64,000 nt of DNA, from positions 268,499 through 332,498 of the forward strand of contig JABYQU010000047.1 in the NCBI GenBank assembly GCA_022264855.1, written 5' to 3'. A program made the translations under genes and the position numbers. Below, one piece after another: positions 45,401 through 54,438 of this stretch. The notes under the pieces were generated by a model that made no database searches, was not told the origin of the DNA, and saw only the letters and a program-made list of their open reading frames with translations. The DNA is from Lenzites betulinus. Lineage: Eukaryota > Basidiomycota > Agaricomycetes > Polyporales > Polyporaceae. Position 1 is the first letter of the stretch. Each line of letters starts with the position of its first letter.

Positions 45401-46750
45401 AAGGGGTTTACCCAGATCTGGGGGGAGGACTACCATGAAACCTTCTCGCCTGTAGCACGTTTCGAGTCTATTCGCTACCTCTTCGCGCACGCTGCGCTTG
45501 AAGATTGGGAAGCTGAAACTATGGACGTTGCTACCGCTTTTCTCAATGGCGACTTGAAGGAGGAAATCTACATGGAACAACCGGAAGGTTGGGCGGTGCG
45601 CGGCAAGGAGGACCACGTCTGTCTCTTGAAGAAGGCCCTCTATGGTCTTAAGCAGGCGTCGCGTCAGTGGAACGAGAAAATCCACAAGTCCCTCCTTGAC
45701 CTGGGCTTCCTTCGTACCTATTCCGATGCTGGAGTCTACGTATATCGTCAACAAGGGGGGGATGGGTCCGTTACAATTGTCGTACTCTATGTCGACGACC
45801 TACTTCTCTTCGGAAACCGGCCTCGCTATATCAAGCACGTCAAAGACACGCTGATGAAGCAGTACAAGATGAAGGACTTGGGACCTGTTCAGCGGTTCCT
45901 TGGACTTCGTATCACTCGCGATCACTCAACTCGTACCATTGAGATCGACCAAACCGAGTACATCGAGTCCGTTCTTCAGCGCTTCAACATGGCGGATTGC
46001 AAGCCGGCACGTACCCCTCTCCCTGCGGGCGCGGTTCTGGAAGCTACAGACCAGCCTGCCTCAGACTCCTTCAGGACCCGCTACCAGAGCTTAATCGGCA
46101 GTCTTCTATACGCCACTCTCGGTACGCGACCTGACATCGACTTCGCTGTGACACGGTTGTCTAAGTACAACGCCCAACCGTCGAATGCGCACTGGGACTA
46201 TGCCAAGTACGTTCTGCGTTACCTTCAAGGGACAAAGAATTACCGGTTGCGCTACCAAGGGGCGTCCAATGATGGTCTGCTGTCCTATTCGGACTCTGAC
46301 TATGCTGAGGACCGTGACGATCGGCATTCTACCACCGGCTTTGTCTTCTTGATGGCAGGCGGCGCTATCTCATGGGCGTCGAGGCGGCAGCCTACAATCT
46401 CTGTCTCCTCTACTGAGGCGGAGTACAAGGCGGCATCCGATACCTGTCGTCAGCTGACTTGGCTGAGGACATTCGGCAGCGAGTTGGGGGATGACATTTC
46501 GCGGCCTACGCCTTTGTGCGTGGACAATCAGGGATCTATATTCCTCGCCGTTAACCCCGTCGTTGACCGTCGTACCAAGCACATTGAAGTCCGTTACCAT
46601 TACGTTCGAGAGCAGGTCGAACTAGGGAACGTTGAGATCTTCTATGTCGCTACTGCGGACCAGCTTGCTGATGCCCTCACGAAGAACGTGCCCTTCTCCA
46701 TATTGGACCGTTTCAGAAGGGGTATTGGTTTGGTCACCTCCACATCTTGA
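42497..46750 (+). CDS. Copia Gag-Pol polyprotein
   Basis: A single open frame without stops, 1417 aa from the first ATG (42497). The frame stays open a further 166 codons upstream to a TGA at 41990-41992, but has no ATG there. Domains in order: Gag (YADWAAKMKGLLMFMN), CCHC zinc knuckle CDHCGSATHHESTC (~43160), aspartic protease WLMDSGASSHVT (~43410), GAG-pre-integrase HHCC (HRRYGHASKEAL ... CEGCAWGK), and integrase DDE (HTDLDGP, FIDDFSG, QQNGRAERWNRTI). Then RT with YVDDLLLFG and RNase H (SYSDSDYAEDRDDRHSTTGF ... SSTEAEYKA). All catalytic residues are present, so it looks competent. Translated from an unspliced RNA starting in the LTR. Confidence 0.92.
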   Translation: MGDVKPDSVPVLSSAAQYADWAAKMKGLLMFMNCWEVVSGSDTPPTEAEALKDYKKQNAQASGLLFMRTGPSFHYLLEKTTTTNNVTTVTSLTAKQMWNALKDKFGKPNSAHVWGLFESLISEPRMSDQRSLQDQISRIVTRIREISTNGLELKENIQALILLSKVPDSYRSMISALMATTEVDKITVDTILEKTLSEESMRKTGQSASRISKTKPKPSGPCDHCGSATHHESTCYKKHPELRPKGKGNGGKKKGKEKKDNPPANHTHTVAPSANVLIATESPADSQMHASFYRAAHAAGVNHTHWLMDSGASSHVTWNLADFAEYKPFDKPLNFSTAASGSGSIVQGLGEGTVQADIFIGGVKWKITLTNVCYVPRASSRLFSTGTIEKNGYSIFQGGGKMIIFDKLPKGSVEHGATISIPGHKVLEALYDPVLNLYTLHMDISPSKKLHLTVPSYKTWHRRYGHASKEALSRLPKNVKGVDAIDPADTEPCEGCAWGKSTRLPFPPSEKRASEVLELIHTDLDGPMRTASVGGGFTYFASFIDDFSGLGCAYFLKQKSQAFEAFNTFKAWAENQTGKKIKRVRSDRGGEYRSAEFSDHLRKLGIEHQMSTPKTPQQNGRAERWNRTIVEKAMAMLHQAGLSHGFWMHAVDTAVHIYNRQPMRRLKWRCPITVWDGTVPDVSYFRVFGCKAFVHVQKSERAGKLDKKAVEMIFVGYEAGSKGYRFWNPATRSIVVSRDVIFDEESFPARKTSGNAPAAPQDNPFPEHPDSSDEISNFDSGDDLPFPLPIPLNDPLPDVHRPPTPEPPPAPAPAPAPAAPEVPPAVPPPRPTHQRQRHEPVGGPSVARDRPRRENVPRPERYRDSVYGNEPPARVDSRTDDDGTQHAETLLAILAASQYKTGLPNSHKEAMKSPHAAKWTLAEKAEFDSLMENKTWILVPRPKGRHVVACRWVYDIKHDGRFKARLVAKGFTQIWGEDYHETFSPVARFESIRYLFAHAALEDWEAETMDVATAFLNGDLKEEIYMEQPEGWAVRGKEDHVCLLKKALYGLKQASRQWNEKIHKSLLDLGFLRTYSDAGVYVYRQQGGDGSVTIVVLYVDDLLLFGNRPRYIKHVKDTLMKQYKMKDLGPVQRFLGLRITRDHSTRTIEIDQTEYIESVLQRFNMADCKPARTPLPAGAVLEATDQPASDSFRTRYQSLIGSLLYATLGTRPDIDFAVTRLSKYNAQPSNAHWDYAKYVLRYLQGTKNYRLRYQGASNDGLLSYSDSDYAEDRDDRHSTTGFVFLMAGGAISWASRRQPTISVSSTEAEYKAASDTCRQLTWLRTFGSELGDDISRPTPLCVDNQGSIFLAVNPVVDRRTKHIEVRYHYVREQVELGNVEIFYVATADQLADALTKNVPFSILDRFRRGIGLVTSTS

Positions 46751-46752
46751 AC

Positions 46753-46761
46753 GAGTGGGAG
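46753..46761 (+). other. Copia polypurine tract
   Basis: GAGTGGGAG directly preceding the 3' LTR's TG, two bases after the stop codon. Plus-strand DNA priming site. Confidence 0.75.
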
Positions 46762-47317
46762 TGTTGAACTTCCGTGTTTATGGCTGTGCCGGACCGGGAG
46801 TTGCCGTGTGTGGCCGTGCATCTACAATACGCCGGCATGGACATTCTTACTTACCTGTTATGGACATTGTACTATACACGGCATCTCATCATCTTTACTG
46901 ATGATTCTGGTGCGTTCTACGCTGCTCCGGTACATTCCAGAACCCTATGGAAGTCTCTAGAATATGGCATCATTCTTGCGCGATATGTCGTCGTAGTCTT
47001 GCTCATCGTCTTACTCATCGCATAGGCTACTTACTCAGCGTCCTCTGGACGTCACATGCTTCTCTTTTATGCTTACTCATCGCAGTCCTCCAGTAGTATA
47101 TAAGGAGGACATTCTCTGCCATAGCTCTTCAGTCTTTCGCTCACAGACTGAAGAGTAAGTCCCACTACTTCTATGCCTACATATGTGTTACTTACCAGTA
47201 CTTGTAGTTCCTCTTTGTGCGGCTCACAGGTACTGTCAATATGATTATAGTCTTTCGCTCACAGACTGAAGATTCCTCTTTGTGCGGCTCACAGCCTTCC
47301 AGGTTCAGAGTTCTTCA
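46762..47317 (+). repeat. Copia 3' LTR
   Basis: 556 bp, identical to the 5' LTR except for one base seen (GTGTTTAT here, GTGTTTAC in the 5' LTR). Followed by the TSD GGCAC. Confidence 0.95.
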
Positions 47318-47322
47318 GGCAC

Positions 47323-47618
47323 ACGCGCAGATCCTGCCATTTGAACTCCTCGTTGACCGACACTGTCATCGGGCGGCAGTTCGCCTCTGCACTCTCCCCT
47401 GTTCCCATCCACTTGCTTCGCATGTCCGCCAAGCTGGCCGCCGGCTCGTCAAGGCGCACCGGGCTGCGCTACATGAGATACTGGATGCTTACCGGACATG
47501 GCTCAATTACAGGAACACCGAGGTTATTCGTCCAGTCCGGCTGCACCCCCGGTGGACGCCGCGCCACCAGATCCACGTCATCCAGGATCGCGCCGCGGCT
47601 GCTGACGATGGTAGAGTA
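47323..47618 (+). pseudogene. LINE ORF middle fragment between copia and the foldback element
   Basis: Resumes the LINE frame after the copia TSD with HAQILPFELLVDRHCHRA, the connector between RT and RNase H in Tad1-like elements. It ends at GTA, where the TA target of the foldback element lies. Confidence 0.75.
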
Positions 47619-47780
47619 TACAACAGTTATTGCAACTTTCTAGGTGTAATAAATAGCGGTAGTTGCAACTTCGGTGGTTTAAGGCCAAATAGGCGCCGTT
47701 TGGCACAGCCACTGACGCGCGAGACGCGGGCGCCTATCTGCAGTTGCAGTCACAGCGAAGTGGGCGTCTATTGTAGTTGC

Positions 47781-47862
47781 AGCCACGAAAAGAACACGCA
47801 GCGAGCGGAATTGAACACCGGACCTGCTGCAAAAGCCTAAGTAAGAGTGACACATGTAAACC
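47781..47862 (-). repeat. tRNA-like A-box/B-box unit in the left arm of the foldback element
   Basis: Mirror copy of 48199-48280, same A box and B box on the minus strand, so the two potential RNA polymerase III promoters point outward from the centre of the element. Confidence 0.65.
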
Positions 47863-48198
47863 ACTCGGCCACACGGCTGTACAAATGCTATGGTTGCCCA
47901 AGTACTAGTCCAAATACATTTCCCCAGCTACTAATGGCACCCCAAGTTACTCCAAGTCCTCACGCAGCGCCAAGCTTCAGCAAGATGTCAGATTCCAGTG
48001 ATAGAAATGGACCACTCAGCCACAGAACTGTACACACTATAGGAGTATATATAGTACTAGTGTTCATCCATTCCTTTGGCTACTAACAGCATTATAAGTC
48101 CTTATGCAGCACCAAGATCCGGTAAGGACTTGGAGTACCATTAGTAGCTGAGAAAATGTATTTGGACTAGTACTTGGGCAACCATAGCATTTGTACAG

Positions 48199-48280
48199 CC
48201 GTGTGGCCGAGTGGTTTACATGTGTCACTCTTACTTAGGCTTTTGCAGCAGGTCCGGTGTTCAATTCCGCTCGCTGCGTG
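48199..48280 (+). repeat. tRNA-like A-box/B-box unit in the right arm of the foldback element
   Basis: TGGCCGAGTGGTT matches a Ser/Leu-type A box. TGTTCAATTCC, about 55 nt downstream, is close to the B-box consensus GGTTCGANTCC. Stems do not fold into a normal tRNA, so this is a tRNA-derived, SINE-like promoter unit. The mirrored copy is about 47781-47862 on the minus strand. Confidence 0.65.
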
Positions 48281-48458
48281 TTCTTTTCGTGGCTGCAACT
48301 ACAATAGACGCCCACTTCGCTGTGACTGCAACTGCAGATAGGCGCCCGCGTCTCGCGCGTCAGTGGCTGTGCCAAACGGCGCCTATTTGGCCTTAAACCA
48401 CCGAAGTTGCAACTACCGCTATTTATTACACCTAGAAAGTTGCAATAACTGTTGTATA

Positions 48459-49475
48459 CAACTCGACGATGATGCCCGGTGGGCCCAGAATGGTGCCTAC
48501 CGGGTCTACACAGATGGTTCCGACTATGAGGGCGGTGTTGGTGCAGCAGCGCTCTTATTCCGACCGGACTGCGAGGAGCCAGACGTCCTGCGTCTCTGGC
48601 TGGGACCCTCCGAGAAGCATACGGTGTATGAGGCCGAAATTGTTGCCACCATCCTCGGCATGGAACTGCTGCGCCAAGCACCTCTATGTGCCCAGCATGC
48701 CTCCATCGGCCTTGACAACATGGCTGCGATTCAGGCCTCGGCGTCTCGCTCCCCGGGTGCAGGACGGTATCTGACTGACATCTTCCATGCAGCTCTCCGT
48801 GACCTCAAGCGGTCACGCCCTGGGCTGCATCTGACATTGCGCTGGGTTCCAGGTCACACAGCAGTCGCAGGCAATGAGGCCGCCGATGCTGCAGCGAAAG
48901 AGGCAGCACAGGGTTTGTCCTCTGATGCTCGGCTCCTCCCGCGGTCCCTGCGCGCACCACTCCCTCTCAGCGCAACGCGTGCTAGGCAAAACTTCAAGAT
49001 GGAACTGGACGGCCGGGCGTCCGTGCGTTGGCGCACCTCGGCCCGTGGGGTGCGCATGGCGGTACTCGACGGGGGAATGCCGTCACAGAAATACGGCGCC
49101 CTCGTTGCGCCATTACCACGACGGCATGCAAATCTTCTCATTCAATTCCGTACTAATCATGTCCCATTACAGACTTATCTGGCACGTATTGGGAAGGCGC
49201 TGGGCCCGACGTGCCCTATCTGCGGCACCGAGCCCGAGACCGTCCACCACTACCTCCTCGCCTGCCCGACCTATGCCCTCCACCGCGCCGTTCACCTCAT
49301 CCCACTCGGGTTCTCGGGCCGCAACCTCGCCACGCTCCTGAACAGCAAGGACGCGCTCCGCCCCCTGTTCGCCTACATCAACGCCACCGGGCGTTTGCGC
49401 ACGGCAGTCGGCGCCCTCATCGGCCCCGGCTCTGGATACCCCGACAGCGACGGTGATGGAGACAATGGCGGCTGA
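48459..49475 (+). pseudogene. LINE RNase H and zinc-finger C-terminus
   Basis: Ribonuclease H with the DEDD set visible: YRVYTDGSDYEGG, VYEAEIVATILGMELL, SIGLDNMAAIQA, and WVPGHTAVAGNEAADAAA. The tail has CPICGTEPETVHHYLLAC, the CCHC-type finger that closes Tad1-like ORF2 proteins. The stop at 49473-49475 is followed by a ~490-nt 3' UTR. The frame is intact from the foldback boundary to the stop. Confidence 0.85.
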
Positions 49476-49968
49476 TCGCCCCCCCCCCCCCTCTTGTACA
49501 TTCTCACCTCCTTTGCGCCCTGCTCCCCTTGTCGACACGATCTGGTATCCCCTACTTGTACGGTACATGGGCACGCTGCAGCCTTAATATCCGCGCTGGG
49601 ACCGGGGGAGTTCTGACGACGCCGGGTGTCTGCCCGGCGGCCGTACCCCTCCCGTAGCAAGAGGCATACAGCCCGACAGCGCCAGCGCTGTTGCAAAGTG
49701 CGGACAGGTTTCGATCCCGGTGCCCTGCCATGGTATGGCCGGCGCGGTGTGCGCAGCGTGTGGCCCCCCCCTCCCTTTCCTCGTATGTTATCAGTTCTTG
49801 GCCCTTATCATACCATACTACTGTGCCCGCAGCGGCCACGGCCGCTGCACCTCTCACCCCCCCCTACTTATGTCTGCTGATCCCCCGGTCTGTTCCTGTA
49901 GTCACTTGCGCTGTATTGCCTACCATAGGGCTCGGCCCTCGAGGGCAATAAACACGGATACAAAGAAA

Positions 49969-49981
49969 GAGGAGCATCATC
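49969..49981. repeat. Target site duplication of the LINE, right copy
   Basis: GAGGAGCATCATC, perfect match to 40107-40119. Confidence 0.9.
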
Positions 49982-50016
49982 AAGAGAGCCGAGTGTTATA
50001 TTAAGAAAGTACTTGC

Positions 50017-50880
50017 CATACGTCTCTGAATCGTCGTCGAAGCCATGCATCTTCAGGAATGTGTCTTCAGGGAGTTCCAGGCCCCGCGCGAGGATTCTAA
50101 CCAAGACAACGATGTCGTCGTCGGTCTCAGCAAGCAAAATGGAAGCGAGCTCACTGTAGAATCGGAAACATGATTTGGTGATGATTGTACTCGGTGAACG
50201 CACGCAATTCAGGCAGGAAAGGTTGCAATGCCTTCGGGTGGCTCTGCATCTCCGTGACGGAGCGATGTGCTGTCCGTCGACATCAGGACACGATGGCACT
50301 ATCCTACGTAGTATTCGACGCACTGTTATAGGTCTCGATTTGGTCTCGGACGCCGTTATCGATCTCCTGAGAGCCCCATGGTGTCTTCTATCAACATACT
50401 GGTGGTGTGGGACGGGCGTGTACTTACCCAGAGCCGACGAGGTTTGAATCCTCTGTAGGACCCCGTACCCTTGATGTCTGCAGTGTAGCGCTTCATTTCC
50501 TCCTCAGAGACCTGGGAGAACGGGATGTCGGCGATGTCGAAGATGCGGTCGTTCTGAAACATGTATGCCTCAGCATCCACGACAGCATTGGACTGAGCGA
50601 TGACGACGTACCTGAGCTTGAGACAGCCCGTGGTTGACGATGTACATGAACCCAGAGGTGCGCATGGCGTTGCACACTTGTGGCGTCAACGCAGCGCGGC
50701 CCTCGGCGGTGCTAGCGTTTGAGAAGTCGACGATCGGGAGGTCCGCCCACTCCACTACAACATATAGAAAGGGGAGTGAGATCTCATCACGAAACCCGCA
50801 ACCGAGCGGAACCCACAATCTTCATTGGTCGGGGGAGCGGGCACAAAGCGCGGGGCGAATGGAATAGTCGGGGCGGGCAT
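50017..50880 (-). pseudogene. 2OG-Fe(II) oxygenase copy 3, 5' half
   Basis: Starts MPAPTIPFAPRFVPAPP at 50880. Exons encode VEWADLPIVDFSNASTAEGRAAL, SGFMYIVNHGLSQAQ, NDRIFDIADIPFSQVSEEEM, IDNGVRDQIETYN and ILARGLELPEDTFLKMHGFDDDSETY. The last exon ends at 50017 with a GC donor (GCAAGT), where copies 1 and 2 have GT. The remainder of the gene is at 39399-40100. Before the LINE arrived, the intron here would have been 54 nt long. Confidence 0.8.
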
Positions 50881-51328
50881 CCTGACTGAATTTTTGGGTG
50901 AATGCGCAGTATGGAGCCGATGGTTAGTAGAGCTAGTTATATAGCCATCGAGCAGAACCGGCCAACGTAAAACGCTCCGCCGCGCTGTGGGCTATCTCGG
51001 AGCATCCTCATAGCTCAGTTATCGCGTGGGACAAGAAGTCTACCACTCAATGGACAGGAAACCGGGGAACCTTGCCACCGCATTCGTCGCGGGGTCATAT
51101 GAGGTCTGTAGCCGTGCAAAGTAAGCCACAGGGAATGGGTAGGAATGGAAGATGCCAATGAGACTCGCCTATGGATACACGATCCGAAGCGTGCACAGTA
51201 AATAAGCTGACGTTGTGAGAACTTTGAAACATGCCGCCAAGTCGCCATGAGTATAGAGTCCGTCTAGTCTAGCACAAAGTGTGCAGTTTAATAACTGGAT
51301 CTGAAGGTCCACGATGGTATCTGAATAT
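50881..51328. other. Intergenic spacer
   Basis: Promoter side of oxygenase copy 3 and 3' flank of the GH5 gene; no gene recognised. Confidence 0.5.
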
Positions 51329-54300
51329 CTAAGAAAGGTACGAGCCAACCAACATCAGGACTAAGGCCAGCACCACTACGACGACCGCAGCCACCTGGGT
51401 TCCATAGTCGCTCCAGAAATCGTTCACTTCAAACGTCGGTTTCGGCATTGGGTCCACCGTGACCTTGACGCGATGAACGGTACCTGGCGCATTGTCATGC
51501 GTACGAATCACGAGAGTCTGGTGCTCCTCGTCATACGTGTGCTCATCCCCTGTGTTGAGGCCCTGCACGACGAGCTTCCGCCCGTGCGCAAGCTGCGCCG
51601 GAACGAAGATCTCCGTCCTGTTCGTCTTGAGCGGTGGGTGGCTAGAGCGAGGAGGGTCGTTGACGCTTGCGCTCGACGCTGCGCTGGACACGCCTCCGGG
51701 AATAGCCCACTCGAACGTGAACTCGCCGGTGTTCAGCTCATAGTCGAACTTTAGCGGGATGCCTGCGGTCTTCGCTGGATATGGGCGAACGACCGCACGG
51801 AGAATGCGCGCGCCGTTGTCGAGCGTCGGAGACGTCTGAATATAGTCCAGCCACGACGTCGGTAGAGCGCGCCTCTGGCTGAACCACGAGAAGTTTTCGC
51901 CATTCCAGTCGTCGCCGCGGTGGTCGTCATTGTCCGGGTTGTAGTTCCACAAGCTAAAAATGATTATTAGATAGGAGGTGAGCAGGTGAGACCTTTGTAG
52001 AGATGCCGGGGGACTTACGTGAAGCCGACGAGAGATCGCTCCAGGGCCGTGATCATCGCGTCCATCATCTTCAACTGCCAGTCCCACCTGTCACTCTCGA
52101 ATGCTTCGCCCTTGCTGGAATGGTGCGCGTTAAGCGCTGTCGGCCGACAAGAACATGCTTTTTGTAGACCACTCACTTCATGTCCATAGGGATACCACAT
52201 TCGCCGATGACGACTGGGGTCTCGCCAAGTGAGCGATACCCGGCCTCCACGATATTGCGAATTTGGAGCGCGAAATTATCTCGCGCGCCCTTCTGGCCCC
52301 AATAGAACGCCTTGAGTGGGAACATGCCCTGAGCGAGAAGTAGAAGAGTCATGATAGGAGCTGACGACCGATGGGGGCAACTCACCCTGGAAAGCCCCTG
52401 GACATTCACGGTGAAGTTCCCGAACGCCTTCATGAAGAGCGTGTTAAGGTCATACCTGCAGAGCGTGTTACGGTACCGAATTGGTCTGAGAACGTGTACC
52501 ACACTCACCAATGAGGAGCGAAAACCATGTTGGACGGGCGCCGCTCCGGCGTCCACGAAGCAGGGCAGAACTACCCATAAATGTTCACTTCAACATCCCA
52601 TACGGCGTCGACTGCGGGACAGGAACCCACCTCGTTCGGGATAGGCTCTGTGAAAACGAGCTTGTCTTCGCTGGTGACGCTGCGCACACGCTCCGCCCAC
52701 TTCCTCACGAACGGATACCAGAAGTCAGTGTACCAGTTGAGATCCCGCCCACTTGTCGGGTCGCGCTTAAAGTAGTTCTCGCGGAGCACCACGCCCTGAT
52801 TCTTCTTCTGGTCCCAACCCCACACCCCGTGCATCTCCCACAGACATTTTCCCTGCGTCGGGCCGTCTTCACGCCACGCCTTCTGGCCAGAGGTATTGAT
52901 AACGCGCTGTGAGGTCAGACGGGTGGGCATTGGGAATGAGCGTGTCCAGTGACCGACTGCAGTCGGGTGACCAGCACCCAGCATGAACGACTGGAATGCA
53001 GTGGCTGTGATATGGGGGATCAGACAAACCTACAGACACGACCAGAAGGACTAAAAGACATACGGACGTGGCCTAGGTGTAAGTCCGAATTGTAATCGAA
53101 TGCGTGCATGGACTGTAGCTCTATATATCCTCGATGAGGTTCGTTCATGATCTGCAGCATTTGAGATATATATTCACTTTCGCAATGGTGAATGCTTACC
53201 TCGAATCCGAGGACAGCTTCTAGGTCGCCGACGCTTTTTGCAATGACCTCCCACATGTTCAAAAACGAATCTTGCAGAAACTGCTGAATAGTCACTTCCC
53301 GCCCATCGGCTGTCCTTACCTTCAATTTGGGCGCGAACACATCGCCCGCCCAAAAACATGTTCTTTCGGCGCTCTTAGTCGTCTACCAACGTGTCAAAAT
53401 GTATAATGTGCTTACGACATGGTCGCTGCGGCGAGTTTTTGATAACCACATGGCCAGAGACCACGCTCGTCTTCCGTGTGGCCTCCACCTTTCTGGCCTT
53501 TGAGCCAAGCGGCGCCAGGTTCTTCGAGTCCGTGCAGATCGAATCCTACGGCTTCAAGAGTCCATGCAGGAGCACCGGACCCGCCGGTGTATCTAGACCA
53601 AACGTCTTGATGCAGCGCCACGAAGGCGACTAGACCATACTGGGGGAACAGCGATAGCAGCTTGCGCACGTAGTCGAGATACTCTGTATCGTAGACCCCT
53701 CTGCAACCCCGGTTATATAAGCATAACTGACGGAACCGAACTTGTAGTAAGCACACTTACGGACCAGAATGCTCTATAGCCTCCCATGTTATGAGGAACC
53801 GCACTGAACAATAGTCAGCATACGTAAGTGGACTGTCATTATGCGCTCTTACCAAACGTCAGTCCCCATCGACGAAGTCGGGCAAGGTGGTCGGGTGCTT
53901 CCTCCAGAGGAAACGGCCTCCCGACGAAAGTCACGTCGGCATGATTCGCGGGAAACGAGTCGTGGTCATGATTCACTGGGCTATGCAAGCGTTCAGATGT
54001 CTGCAGTAACGGTCGGTAACGGACATGAATCATGCAATCCGGGTTTGCATCCTCGTTCATTCATAGGCGCTTATGTTATGTAGCAGTTACGAGGTAAGGC
54101 GAGACTGGCTGCGCGAGACTAAGACTTTGCCCCTGATAACCCCGTTCTGCAATAGGCCATACCCACTGCAACAGATATGACATGCTATGGACATGCGTTC
54201 GGAGAGGCAGAAGGAACACGTACGTCTTACAATTGCCTGACAGGTTCACTCCACGCAAGTTGCAGACTCGACCGTGCGCATCCACGAAGTGGCGACCATA

Positions 54301-54438
54301 CGCTGCAATAGACCCTCCAGTTCCATTCGCCGACCAGTCGTGGGCGTATGTCGTCCTCTCTCCCGGCCGAGAGGGTTCTTGTTGATTATCTTGTCCGACT
54401 ATGATGAACGAGGCATCAGAACCAGTACGAGTGAGCAT
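51329..54438 (-). CDS. GH5 family glucosidase (EGCrP/Egh1-like, probable subfamily 12) with C-terminal membrane anchor
   Basis: A gene of many short exons; not every junction was fixed. Ordered protein segments: YGRHFVDAHGRVCNLRGVNLSG, NHDHDSFPANHADVTFVGRPF, EAPDHLARLRRWGLTFG, GLVAFVALHQDVWSRYTGGS, then the acid/base Glu in MNEPHRGYIELQS (about 53150). Next are WYTDFWYPFVRKWAERV, the nucleophile Glu in VIGECGIPMDM (about 52200), LWNYNPDNDDHRGDDWNGE, a C-terminal beta domain, and a final hydrophobic helix QVAAVVVVVLALVLMLVGSYL. Family members of this type cleave glucosylceramide or steryl glucosides. The start at 54438 gives no signal peptide, so with the tail helix this could be a tail-anchored enzyme facing the cytosol. 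Substrate is inferred from family only. Confidence 0.8.

Larger units (their letters stand above)
40930..47317 (+). mobile_element. Complete Ty1/copia LTR retrotransposon
   Basis: A 6388-bp element with 556-bp LTRs at 40930-41485 and 46762-47317 (TG...CA), flanked by the 5-bp TSD GGCAC at 40925-40929 and 47318-47322. Primer site, coding region and polypurine tract are all present. Only one LTR difference was seen (C against T at position ~20 of the LTR), so the insertion is young. It interrupts the LINE ORF in the codon after GAG GCA. Confidence 0.95.
47619..48456. mobile_element. Foldback element with ~330-bp inverted arms and TA target duplication
   Basis: 838 bp starting TACAACAGTTATTGCAAC and ending with its inverse; flanked by TA (47617-47618 and 48457-48458). 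The arms, ~47619-47940 and ~48135-48456, are near-identical inverted copies. The ~200-bp centre contains degenerate repeats of arm sequence (GGACCACTCAGCCACAGAACTGTACA resembles the arm's tRNA-like unit in part). No protein is encoded; two 61-codon frames are only the mirrored arm. TA duplication and TACA ends recall Tc1/mariner MITEs. Removing it restores the LINE RNase H frame exactly. Confidence 0.85.
40120..49968 (+). mobile_element. 5'-truncated Tad1-like LINE, itself interrupted by copia and a foldback element
   Basis: A non-LTR retrotransposon copy beginning inside the reverse transcriptase coding region (ORF1 and the endonuclease are missing) and ending with a 3' UTR, an AATAAA at 49947, and an A-rich end just before the right TSD. 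Its ORF is recoverable from 40120-40929, 47323-47618 and 48459-49475 when the copia element (40930-47317, with one TSD copy) and the foldback element (47619-48456, with one TA) are taken out. All three pieces stay in one frame. The 13-bp TSD and 5' truncation are classic for target-primed reverse transcription. Confidence 0.9.

Noticed and set aside
47679..48396. Two identical 61-codon frames on opposite strands
   Set aside because: They are the same inverted-arm sequence of the foldback element and contain tRNA-like signals, not a protein family.
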